Assembly: GCF_024198255.1 (NCBI RefSeq)
Contig: NZ_JAJVKW010000012.1
Span: 1-64,000, forward strand
Length of the DNA: 64,000 nt
Source of the DNA: Myxococcus guangdongensis
GTDB taxonomy: Bacteria > Myxococcota > Myxococcia > Myxococcales > Myxococcaceae
Direction of reading: 5' to 3'
This document shows, in pieces, positions 37,883-45,551 of the stretch. The notes beneath the pieces are model-generated. The model had not been told where the DNA came from and ran no database searches. It was given only the letters and a program-made list of their open reading frames with translations. The position numbers and the translations under genes are program-made. How positions within the stretch are numbered: the first letter of the stretch is position 1; each line of letters starts with the position of its first letter.

Positions 37883-38795
37883 AGTCCACCCCCTCGCAGA
37901 CGCGAGCCTTCGCGCGCAGCGTGTCGAGCAACCCCGTCTCCAGCTTCGCCAGGTAGCCCTGACGGTCCTTCACGCCGTAGACGAACTCCTCCAGCCAGGC
38001 GCGATACGTCTCCGGCTTGCGGGAGATGTCCTCCCACTTCACGTAGAAGTCGTTGTCCCGGTCATGGAAGCCCTGCACGAAGCTGGGGTGGCACCCCCAG
38101 GGCTCGTGCACCACGTGGCTCACGATGATGCCGGGCACCAGCGTGCGGTTGGGGTCCTTGCGGATGACCTCGGTGGGGACGATCTGCTCGGCCACGACGA
38201 TGACCTTGCGCGCGGCGAAGGCCACCTCCTTCTGCGAGCCGAGCAGGCCCCACACCTGCGCGTTGCCCTCCATGTCCGCGCGCTGGCAGTGGATGATGGC
38301 CACGTCCGGATGGAGCGCGGGCACGGTGGCCAGCTCACGGTCCGTGTACGGACAGCGCACCGTCTTGATGGCGGGGTTCACCCGTGCGATGTCCGCGCCC
38401 TGGTAGTTGTCGAGCGGCCAGAACGGCAGGCCCGCGCTCGCGGCGAGGAAGCGCGAGAGCAGCCCGAAGTGCGAGTACTCCTCCAGCTCCAGCCGCTCCG
38501 TGGAGGACGCCTCGCTGCGACGGCGGAGCGCGTGCAGGCTGCCCACGCCGGGGTTGCCCGCCCAGCTGAAGACGAGCTTCTTCACCGCGCCCGCCTCGAT
38601 GAGCTGGTCGTAGACCAGGTCCGGGGTGAGCCGGATGGCGGTGAGGTCCTTCACGCCCTGGCGGATGATTTCGTGGCCCGCGGCGAAGCAGATGAGGTGC
38701 GTGAAGCCGTCGATGACGATGGAGCTGCCGTCCTTCACGCTGGCCGAGATGGCCTCGCGCATGGAGCAGCGCTTGTCCACGGCCCCAGGCTTCAC
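37872..38795 (-). CDS. catI: 3-oxoadipate CoA-transferase, alpha subunit (CatI type)
   Basis: The protein has 307 residues from GTG 38795. The start overlaps the upstream gene's stop as GTGA, so translation is coupled; the frame further upstream lies within the aminotransferase gene and is not used. CatI-like motifs: DGFTHLICFAAGHEIIRQG, LTPDLVYDQLI, LVFSWAGNPGVGSLHALR, VNPAIKTVRCPYT and GCHPSFVQGFHDRDNDFY. It pairs with the beta subunit gene immediately downstream. Its role is activation of 3-oxoadipate to the CoA ester. Confidence 0.85.
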   Translation of the reverse strand: MKPGAVDKRCSMREAISASVKDGSSIVIDGFTHLICFAAGHEIIRQGVKDLTAIRLTPDLVYDQLIEAGAVKKLVFSWAGNPGVGSLHALRRRSEASSTERLELEEYSHFGLLSRFLAASAGLPFWPLDNYQGADIARVNPAIKTVRCPYTDRELATVPALHPDVAIIHCQRADMEGNAQVWGLLGSQKEVAFAARKVIVVAEQIVPTEVIRKDPNRTLVPGIIVSHVVHEPWGCHPSFVQGFHDRDNDFYVKWEDISRKPETYRAWLEEFVYGVKDRQGYLAKLETGLLDTLRAKARVCEGVDYGY

Positions 38796-40171
38796 AGCTT
38801 CACCCCCGCCGCGACCCGGGCGGGCGCGACCTTGGACACGTCGAGCGACAGCTCCCGCAGGCACTCCTCGAGGATGCGAAGCATGACGGCCACCTCGTGC
38901 TCACCGATGATGAGCGGCGGCGCGAAGCGGATGGTGGACTTGCCACACGACAGCAGCAGCAGGCCCTTGCGGAACGCGAGCTGCTCCAGCTCGCCCACGT
39001 AGGCGCTCGCGGGCTCCCGAGTCGCGGGGTCCACGAACTCCGCGCCCACCATCAGGCCCACGCCGCGCACGTCGCCGATGACGGGGTGCCGCGTCTGCAG
39101 CTCGCGCAGTCCCCGCTGGAGCAGCGCCCCGGTGGCGCGCACGGAGTCGAGCAGCCCCTCCACCACGTCCAGCGTGGCGAGCGCCGCCGCGCAGCACACG
39201 GGGTTGCCGCCATAGGTGCTGCCGTGCGAGCCGCGCGGCCACGTCATCACCGACTCCTTGGCGATGATGGCGCCCAGCGGCATGCCGGAGGCGATGCCCT
39301 TGGCGGACAGCAGGATGTCCGGCATCACGCCGAAGTGCTCCGCCGCGAACATGTGTCCGGTGCGGCCGATGCCCGACTGCACCTCGTCGAACACGAGCAG
39401 GATGCCGTGCGCGTCGCAGATGCGGCGCAGCTCTGTCAGGAAGCTCTTCGGGGGCACCACGTAGCCGCCCTCACCCAGGATGGGCTCCACGAAGATGGCG
39501 GCGACCTCGCGCGGGTCCACGTGGTTGACGAACCACTCGCGCTCCAGCGCCAGGGCCGGGTTGCACGCGTCGCCGCACGTCTGGGGCGCGCAGCCGTTGG
39601 GACAGCGGTACGGGTTGGCGTAGGGGACGTGGATGACGCCTGGCAGCAGCGGCCCGAAGAAGGCGCGCTGGGCCACCTTCGACGAGTTGAGCGAGATGGC
39701 GCCGTACGTGCGCCCGTGGAAGCCGCCCTTGAAGGCGACGATGTACTGGCGGCGCGTGTGGTGCCGCGCCAGCTTGATGGCGCCCTCCACCGCCTCCGTG
39801 CCGGAGTTGGTGAGGAAGACCTTCTTGGGTCCCATCTCGGGCAGGTAGCTGGCGAGCCGCGCGCAGAGCTTCGAGAAGGCGTCGTAGTAGAAGTCCGTGC
39901 CGCAGATGTGCAGGAAGCGGCCCGCGGCCTCCTGGACGGCCTTCACCACGTGCGGATGCGCGTGGCCCGTGGAGGCCACGGCGATGCCCGCCATGAAGTC
40001 GAGGAAGCGGTTGCCGTCGACGTCGTGGACCCAGGGGCCCTCGCCGCGCTCGACGACCAGCGGATACTCCTTGATGTACGAGGGGGAGCTGAAGCGCTGG
40101 TCCAGCTCGATGATGGCGCGCGCCTTCGGCCCCGGCAGGGCGGTCTTCACTTCGGGATGGAGCATGGTCAT
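38792..40171 (-). CDS. Class III aminotransferase, GabT-like
   Basis: The protein has 459 residues from ATG 40171, with AGGAG six bases upstream. PLP enzyme of the omega-aminotransferase class: FLTNSGTEAVEGAIKLAR, GGFHGRTYGAISL, VFDEVQSGIGRTGHMF and the PLP Lys in LLSAKGIASGMPLGAI. It is closest in look to 4-aminobutyrate aminotransferases, but it carries a Cys-rich insertion (CPNGCAPQTCGDAC) near 200 that is less usual. In this operon it could remove the beta-amino group of 3-aminoadipate or a related omega-amine. It overlaps the CoA-transferase gene by four bases. Confidence 0.85.
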   Translation of the reverse strand: MTMLHPEVKTALPGPKARAIIELDQRFSSPSYIKEYPLVVERGEGPWVHDVDGNRFLDFMAGIAVASTGHAHPHVVKAVQEAAGRFLHICGTDFYYDAFSKLCARLASYLPEMGPKKVFLTNSGTEAVEGAIKLARHHTRRQYIVAFKGGFHGRTYGAISLNSSKVAQRAFFGPLLPGVIHVPYANPYRCPNGCAPQTCGDACNPALALEREWFVNHVDPREVAAIFVEPILGEGGYVVPPKSFLTELRRICDAHGILLVFDEVQSGIGRTGHMFAAEHFGVMPDILLSAKGIASGMPLGAIIAKESVMTWPRGSHGSTYGGNPVCCAAALATLDVVEGLLDSVRATGALLQRGLRELQTRHPVIGDVRGVGLMVGAEFVDPATREPASAYVGELEQLAFRKGLLLLSCGKSTIRFAPPLIIGEHEVAVMLRILEECLRELSLDVSKVAPARVAAGVKL

Positions 40172-40192
40172 GGAGGTCTCCTGTCGAGGGCG

Positions 40193-41752
40193 TCAGCCCA
40201 TCCGTGTCTGCGCCTGCTCGCGCATGAATTGAGCGACGTAGTAGGGGCCGCAGCCGCCCTTGCCGGACCCGCCGCTGCCCTTCCAACCGCAGAAGGACTG
40301 CACGCCGGGCCACGCGCCCGTCGTCGCGCCCGTGCGGCGGTTGGCGTAGAGGACGCCCGCCTCGGCCTGGGCCATGAAGCGCTCCACGTCCTCGTCGCCG
40401 CGGCTGAAGATGCCGGCGGTGAGGCCGTAGTCGCAGTCGTTGGCCAGCCGGAGCGCCTCGTCCAACGTGGAGAAGCGCGTCACGCCGACGAAGGGCAGGA
40501 ACAGCTCTTCGCGCATGAGGCGATGTCCGTGCGACAGCGCCACCACCGTGGGCTCCACGAAGTACCCCTTCGCGAGCGCCGCATCCAGGCGAGGACGTCC
40601 ACCGCCGGCCATCACCGCGCCGTCCTGACGGGCCTCGTCCACGGCGCGCTCGAAGCGCTTCACCGCCGCCGCGTTGATGACGGGGCCGGTGAAGACGGAC
40701 GCGAGCGACGGGTCCCCCACCTGCGCGGCGCGCGCCTTCGCGGCGAGGCCATCGGTGAACGCGTTGTACAGCGACTCGTGCACGTAGATGCGCGACAGCG
40801 CGCTGCACTTCTGGCCGGACATGCCGAAGGCGGAGCGGAAACAACCCTCGATGGCGGCCTCCAGGTCCGCGTCGCGACAGACGATGGCCGGGTTCTTCCC
40901 GCCCAGCTCCAGGAGGCACGGCCGCACCCGGCCCGTGGACATCTGCCGGTGGAGCTCCATGCCCACCGCCTTGCTCCCGGTGAAGGACACCCCGTCGATG
41001 CCGGGGTGGCGCACCAGCGCCGCGCCCACCGTCTCGCCCTCGCCGTGCGCGACCTGGAAGACGCCGGGAGGCAGGCCCGCGTCGGCGAGCGCCTGGTACA
41101 GGCCCTCCGCGCACCAGGGCGTCTCCTCGCTGGGCTTGAGGATGACGCTGTTGCCGCCGAGCAGCGCGCCGCCGCTCATCCCCGCCGCGAGCGCGAGCGG
41201 GAAGTTGAACGGCGAGATGATGACGAAGACGCCGTAGGGCCGCAGCACGCTGCGCGTGTCCTCGTTGGGGGACAGCCGCGCCATGGGCCGCGAGTAGCCC
41301 TCCGCCTGCTCGAGCTGACCGGCGTAGTAGCGCAGCAGGTCCGCGGACTCCTCCACGTCACCGAGCGACTCGAGGCGGCTCTTGCCCACCTCCAGCGTCA
41401 TGCGCGCGGACAGCGCCATGCGCCGCTCGGAGATGAGGTCCGCGGCGCGGCGGAGGATGCGCACGCGCTCCTGCCACGGCGTCGCGCCCCAGCCGCGCTG
41501 GGCCTCGCGCGCCACGCGCACCACCCGGTCCACCTCGGCCACGGGCGTGCGGTGCACGGACACGAGCACCTCGTCCGGCCGCGCCGGGTTGCGGCTCTGA
41601 AGCAGGTCTCCGCTCCGGAACGCCTCGCCCCCGAGCCACGACGGCAGCTCTCCGCCCAGCTTCGAGCGCACGGCGGTGAGCGCCTCGTCGAACTGCGCGT
41701 GCAGCGCGGACAGGTCCGCCTCCAGCACCGAGTAGGTGATGCGGAAACTCAT
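40193..41752 (-). CDS. Aldehyde dehydrogenase, 1-pyrroline-5-carboxylate dehydrogenase-like
   Basis: The protein has 519 residues from ATG 41752, overlapping the upstream aminotransferase stop as ATGA. A longer same-frame opening to 43384 runs antisense-free through the aminotransferase and is spurious. Motifs: IISPFNFPLALAAG, ILKPSEETPWCAEG, SFTGSKAVGMEL, LLELGGKNPAIV with the general-base Glu and FGMSGQKCSALSRI with the catalytic Cys. Length and layout match RocA-type glutamate-semialdehyde dehydrogenases. Such enzymes accept amino-aldehydes that cyclise to a pyrroline. 3-Amino-6-oxohexanoate from beta-lysine would cyclise in exactly this way. Confidence 0.85.
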   Translation of the reverse strand: MSFRITYSVLEADLSALHAQFDEALTAVRSKLGGELPSWLGGEAFRSGDLLQSRNPARPDEVLVSVHRTPVAEVDRVVRVAREAQRGWGATPWQERVRILRRAADLISERRMALSARMTLEVGKSRLESLGDVEESADLLRYYAGQLEQAEGYSRPMARLSPNEDTRSVLRPYGVFVIISPFNFPLALAAGMSGGALLGGNSVILKPSEETPWCAEGLYQALADAGLPPGVFQVAHGEGETVGAALVRHPGIDGVSFTGSKAVGMELHRQMSTGRVRPCLLELGGKNPAIVCRDADLEAAIEGCFRSAFGMSGQKCSALSRIYVHESLYNAFTDGLAAKARAAQVGDPSLASVFTGPVINAAAVKRFERAVDEARQDGAVMAGGGRPRLDAALAKGYFVEPTVVALSHGHRLMREELFLPFVGVTRFSTLDEALRLANDCDYGLTAGIFSRGDEDVERFMAQAEAGVLYANRRTGATTGAWPGVQSFCGWKGSGGSGKGGCGPYYVAQFMREQAQTRMG

Positions 41753-43113
41753 GACGCCTCCTGGAAGAAGTGGTGGATGCCGCGGGCGAGCGTGTCGACC
41801 AGCTCGTCGACCTCCGCCTCGGTGATGACCAGCGGGGGGCCGACCATGAGCAGGTCCCCGTTCGTCCCGTCCGCGTGGCCCGTGTTGGACCAGAGGACGA
41901 GCCCTCGCTCGAACAGCGCCGCGAGCAGTCGCTCGATGACCTTGCGCGCGCGCGGGAAGGGGCGCTTGCTCGCGATGTCCTCGACCAGCTCGATGCCGGC
42001 CATCAGCCCCACGCCCTGCACGGAGCCGACGTGCGGCAGCGTGCCCAGCGCCTCGCGCAGCCGTCGCTGGAGGTGCGCGCCCACGCGCTCGGCGTGGGCC
42101 ACCAGGTCGTGCCGCTCGTAGTAGTCGAGCACCGCCAGCCCCGCCGCCGTCATCGCGGGCGCCTGGAGGTACGTCTGCGCGTGCATGAAGCCGCCCGAGC
42201 CCCGGCGCAGCTCCTCCAGGTGCTCTTCGCGGATGAGCAGCGCGCTCAAGGGCGCGTAGCCCCCGCTGATGCCCTTGCCGAGCACCAGCACGTCCGGCGT
42301 GAAGCCGTAGAGGTCGCTGGCGAAGAAGCGGCCGGTGCGACCACAGCCGCACATCACCTCGTCGGCGATGGTGAGGATGCCGTACTCGCGACACACGGCG
42401 CTCACGCGCTCGAAGTAGCCGGGCGGCGGAGGCGACGCGCCCGCGGACGAGCCGATGACGGGCTCCGCGATGAAGGCGGCGATGGTGTCCGGGCCCTCGC
42501 GGCGAATCGTCTCCTCGAGCAGCCGCGCGTAGTGCTCGGCGCCGTCGCGCGCGTAGTCCTCCAGGCCGGAGCGGTACGGGTACGGCGCGGCCGTGGTGAC
42601 GACCTCCGCCAGCATGGGGCCGAAGAAGGTCTTGTAGTGGGGCCGGCCCGACAGCGAGAGCGCGTACAGCGTGTTGCCGTGGTAGCCGGGCACGCGCGCG
42701 ATGACCTTGCCGCGCTGGGGCTCGTCTCGCTCCACCCAGAGCTGGCGGACGAACTTCACCGCGGCCTCCACCGCCTCGGAGCCCGAGCCGAGGAACGCGG
42801 CGCGCGTGAGCCCCTGGGGCGCGTGGGCGCACAGGCGCGAGGCGAGCTCCTCGGTGACGTCGGTGGTGAAGTGGGTGCCGTTGACGTAGGCGACGCGCAG
42901 GAGCTGCTCGTGGATGCGGTCCGCCACCTCGCGGTTGCCGTGGCCCACGCTGGCCACGAGCGCGCCGGCGGAGGCGTCCAGGTAGCGCTTGCCGCTCGCG
43001 TCGAAGAGGTGGACGCCCTGACCGTGCGTCACCACGGGGAAGTCGCGCGCGAGATTGCGCAGCAGCACGTTCCCCTGGGGGTAGCGCACCGTGTGCCTGG
43101 CTTCTTCCCGCAT
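41749..43113 (-). CDS. Class III aminotransferase, first gene of operon
   Basis: The protein has 454 residues from ATG 43113, with GGAGG seven bases upstream; the frame to 43248 is not supported. PLP motifs: AFLGSGSEAVEAAVKFVR, VPGYHGNTLYALS, TIADEVMCGCGRTGRFF and the PLP Lys in VLGKGISGGYAPLSALL. It belongs to the broad diamine/beta-amino-acid branch rather than to GabT, so the two operon aminotransferases probably act on different amino groups. A cobalamin riboswitch lies 282 bases upstream and a four-base overlap couples it to the aldehyde dehydrogenase gene. Confidence 0.85.
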   Translation of the reverse strand: MREEARHTVRYPQGNVLLRNLARDFPVVTHGQGVHLFDASGKRYLDASAGALVASVGHGNREVADRIHEQLLRVAYVNGTHFTTDVTEELASRLCAHAPQGLTRAAFLGSGSEAVEAAVKFVRQLWVERDEPQRGKVIARVPGYHGNTLYALSLSGRPHYKTFFGPMLAEVVTTAAPYPYRSGLEDYARDGAEHYARLLEETIRREGPDTIAAFIAEPVIGSSAGASPPPPGYFERVSAVCREYGILTIADEVMCGCGRTGRFFASDLYGFTPDVLVLGKGISGGYAPLSALLIREEHLEELRRGSGGFMHAQTYLQAPAMTAAGLAVLDYYERHDLVAHAERVGAHLQRRLREALGTLPHVGSVQGVGLMAGIELVEDIASKRPFPRARKVIERLLAALFERGLVLWSNTGHADGTNGDLLMVGPPLVITEAEVDELVDTLARGIHHFFQEAS

Positions 43114-43367
43114 CGTCCGTCCTCCACGCAGCGCGGACGACCGGAGGTCGCCCGACAGGGCTCCCGCGTGGAAGAAGGGCAGTCGCGATGCACGCGTGAG
43201 CGCACACCAGGCTCCGACTGGAGCCCACGGACCGACCTTCGCCCCCACGGGCGACTGGAGACACGGGGGATGGAGGTCGGAGAAGTCGAGCGTGCGTGAG
43301 GGCCCGTCGAGGCACGAGCGCCGCTCGAACCTTCCGGCCGTCCCACGCGGCTCCAGGTCGAAACCGT
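43114..43367 (-). other. Leader between riboswitch and first operon gene
   Basis: This 254-base stretch holds no supported gene. It contains a perfect hairpin, TCGCCC-CCAC-GGGCGA (43239-43254), and the GGAGG ribosome site of the first aminotransferase gene. Additional RNA control elements may lie here, but none is recognised. Confidence 0.4.
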
Positions 43368-43386
43368 CCGTGGATTTCTCCCACGG
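43368..43386 (-). terminator. Hairpin just after the riboswitch aptamer, possible expression platform
   Basis: On the minus strand CCGTGG and CCACGG pair around a seven-base loop (GAGAAAT), beginning 10 bases after the aptamer's last conserved base. A short run, ACGGTTTCG, follows. It could act as an intrinsic terminator or as part of a switch, although the U tract is weak. Confidence 0.4.
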
Positions 43387-43395
43387 CCGGATGCG

Positions 43396-43578
43396 GGCAG
43401 GTCTTCGGGCTCGTGAGCGCTTCGGCTTTTGAGGGCCGGCTTCCTACGACTCGTCGCTTCCCAGCTCCCCGAGGGAACCAGTGCGGATGACGAGGCTCGT
43501 TCTCACTTACCGCTGCGGGGCAGCCCCGGAATCGAACCGGGTTCCCTTTTAAGCTCGGACCGAGGTCCGGGCACCAAC
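43396..43578 (-). promoter_or_regulatory. Cobalamin (adenosylcobalamin-class) riboswitch
   Basis: Read on the minus strand the element contains the conserved cobalamin-riboswitch segments in order. They are GGTGCC (43570-43575), a P2 hairpin CGGACC/GGTCCG, AAAAGGGAACCCGGTTCGAT (43531-43550), GCTGCCCCGCAGCGGTAAG (43506-43524), CACTGG, GGGAAGC, AGGAAGCC and finally GAGCCCGAAGACCTGCC (43396-43412). Spacing and order fit the known aptamer. Bound cobalamin usually lowers expression of the downstream genes. Those downstream here are the two-aminotransferase/CoA-transferase/thiolase operon, not B12 synthesis or transport. Confidence 0.9.
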
Positions 43579-43587
43579 ATGGGGCGG

Positions 43588-43617
43588 TATGTACTGTTCG
43601 CCTCTTCGGACTGTCAA
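43588..43617 (-). promoter_or_regulatory. Sigma-70-type promoter of the riboswitch operon
   Basis: On the minus strand a perfect -35 TTGACA (43612-43617) is followed after 18 bases by TACATA (43588-43593) as a fair -10. The predicted start near 43581 falls directly before the first conserved riboswitch base, which supports the assignment. Confidence 0.65.
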
Positions 43618-43775
43618 GCGAAGCGCCGGTGCGCGCTCGACGCGCATGGACGCGACGTCCGCTGTGCGCTCACGGATGTTCGACGAGCAACCTGCCGTGC
43701 ATGAGCGCTGGCGCATCCCGTGCGCAGGCGTCACCTTCATCGGTGGCCCTCCGCGTCGGAGGACGCCCCGAGACT

Positions 43776-45545
43776 ATGGCTCCGTCCGCCGCGACCACCG
43801 CTGCCGCGCCCTTCACGTTCACCCGCGCACAGAAGGTGTTCACGATGTCGGGTGCGCTGCTCGGGCTGCTGCTCGCGGCGCTGGACCAGACGATTGTGGC
43901 CACGGCGGGCCCCTCCATCCAGGCGGACCTGGGCATCTCTCCGGCGCTCTATCCGTGGCTGACGACGTCGTACCTGGTCGCGTCGACGATGATGGTGCCC
44001 GTGTGGGGGAAGCTGTCGGACCTCTTGGGCCGGCGCGCGGTGCTGGCGGCGGGAATCATCGTGTTCCTGCTGGGCAGCTTCCTGTGCGGCGTGTCGCGCT
44101 CGACGCTGACGCTCATCCTGTATCGCGCGGTGCAGGGAGTGGGCAGCGCGGCGCTCTTCACCGCGTCGCTGTCGGTGGTGGCGGACCTCTATCCGCCGCG
44201 CGAGCGAGGCAAGTACCAGGGCCTGTTCGGCGCGATGTTCGGTCTGTCGAGCGTGGTGGGGCCGCTGGCCGGGGGCTTCATCACGGACCGGCTGGGATGG
44301 CACTGGGTGTTCTTCATCAACCTGCCGGTGGGCGCGGTGGCGCTCGCGCTCGTGCTCTTGCGCATGCCGGCGCTCAAGCCTCCGGGGGCCTCGCGCGGGA
44401 AGCTGGATGTGACGGGCGCGGTGCTGCTGGCGCTGGCGGTGGTGCCGCTGTTGCTCGCGCTCAGCCTGGGACGTGGCGCGGAGCAGGTGGCGCACGGTGG
44501 AGGATGGGCATGGGGTTCGTGGCAGGTGCTGGGGTTGTTCGCGCTCGCGGCGATGGGGACGGTGTTGTTCCTGCGCGAGGAGACGCGGGCGCAGGAGCCG
44601 CTGTTGGACTTGAAGCTGTTCCAGGACCGGACGTTCGCGTTGGGGAACGTGGCGGTGTTCATCATCGGCGCGGTGTTCCTGTCGGGCGTGGTGTTCCTGC
44701 CGTTGTTCATGGTGAACGTGGTGGGGCTGTCGGCCACGCACTCGGGGCTGACGCTGACACCGCTGACGTTGGGCGTGGTGGCGGGCAACGTGCTCAGCGG
44801 GCAACTGGTGTCGCGCATCGGCCGGTACAAGGGGCTGATGCTGGGCTCGCTGGGGGTGTTGATGGTGGGCTTCACGGTGATGGGGTTCACGCTGACGCCC
44901 ACGTCGACGCAGACGGAGGTCACCGTGAAGATGGTCCTGGTCGGCGTGGGCCTGGGACCGTCGATTCCGCTCTACACGCTGGCCATCCAGAACGCGGTGT
45001 CACCGCAGCGCATCGGCGTGGCCACGGCGATGGCCACGTTCTTCCGTCAGCTGGGGATGACGTTGGGTGTGGCGTTGTTGGGCGCGGTGTTCGCGACGAC
45101 GCTGTCGCATCAACTGGGCACCCGTGTGGCGAGCGCCACGGAGGGGCTGCCGCCGAAGCTGCGCGCGGAGCTGGCCTCCGCGGTGCCGGGTGTTGGGGGA
45201 AGCGAGGCGGGCCCGGCACAGTCGGCCTTCCAGGCGGAGAAGGTGAAGGAGCGCGTGCGCGCGGAGTTGGAGGCCGAGCGGAAGACTCTTCAGAGCCCGG
45301 GGGCGCGGGAGAGCGATGCGGCCCCACGCGAGCAGCATGTCTCCGACGTGGACGCAAAGGAACAGCGAGCGCTGGAGGCGGTCGACCGGACAGCGCTGGC
45401 GCTGAAGGAGTCCTTCACGCGGGCGGTGGAGGCGGTGTACCGCTGCGCCATCTTCGTCGCGCTGCTCGCGTTCCTGGTGACGCTGAAGCTGCCCGAGCAG
45501 CCCCTGCAACGCGGGCGCGCGCGGGTACCGGCGCCATCGGAGTGA
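43776..45545 (+). CDS. DHA2-family (EmrB/QacA-like) drug efflux transporter
   Basis: The protein has 589 residues from ATG 43776; the frame opens at 43629 but the 5' part has no support. Major facilitator with about 14 membrane helices. Motif A-like LSDLLGRRAVL and DHA2 motif LDQTIVATAGPSIQADL are clear, then LVASTMMVPVWGK and GLFGAMFGLSSVVGPLAGG. A long polar insertion before the last helix (about 495-560, coiled-coil-like with AEKVKERVRAELEAERKT) is unusual. Proton-driven export of drugs or natural products is the likely role. It is divergent from the riboswitch operon. Confidence 0.88.
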   Translation: MAPSAATTAAAPFTFTRAQKVFTMSGALLGLLLAALDQTIVATAGPSIQADLGISPALYPWLTTSYLVASTMMVPVWGKLSDLLGRRAVLAAGIIVFLLGSFLCGVSRSTLTLILYRAVQGVGSAALFTASLSVVADLYPPRERGKYQGLFGAMFGLSSVVGPLAGGFITDRLGWHWVFFINLPVGAVALALVLLRMPALKPPGASRGKLDVTGAVLLALAVVPLLLALSLGRGAEQVAHGGGWAWGSWQVLGLFALAAMGTVLFLREETRAQEPLLDLKLFQDRTFALGNVAVFIIGAVFLSGVVFLPLFMVNVVGLSATHSGLTLTPLTLGVVAGNVLSGQLVSRIGRYKGLMLGSLGVLMVGFTVMGFTLTPTSTQTEVTVKMVLVGVGLGPSIPLYTLAIQNAVSPQRIGVATAMATFFRQLGMTLGVALLGAVFATTLSHQLGTRVASATEGLPPKLRAELASAVPGVGGSEAGPAQSAFQAEKVKERVRAELEAERKTLQSPGARESDAAPREQHVSDVDAKEQRALEAVDRTALALKESFTRAVEAVYRCAIFVALLAFLVTLKLPEQPLQRGRARVPAPSE

Positions 45546-45551
45546 ATCGGC

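Noticed and set aside
35893-38795. Aromatic beta-ketoadipate pathway based on catIJ and pcaF
   Set aside because: No dioxygenase, cycloisomerase, lactonase or enol-lactone hydrolase genes in the window; the partners are aminotransferases and an aldehyde dehydrogenase.
38897-42121. 1074-residue open frame on the plus strand
   Set aside because: Antisense shadow of the aminotransferase and aldehyde dehydrogenase genes; composition is His/Arg/Val-rich nonsense with no family motifs.
41753-43384. Upstream extension of the aldehyde dehydrogenase frame to 1063 residues
   Set aside because: It runs out of frame across the first aminotransferase gene; homology begins only at ATG 41752, which overlaps the preceding stop.
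43523-43550. T-arm-like GGTTCGATTCC on the minus strand, suggesting a tRNA or tmRNA
   Set aside because: No acceptor, D or anticodon arms fit around it, and the sequence falls inside the conserved core of the cobalamin riboswitch.
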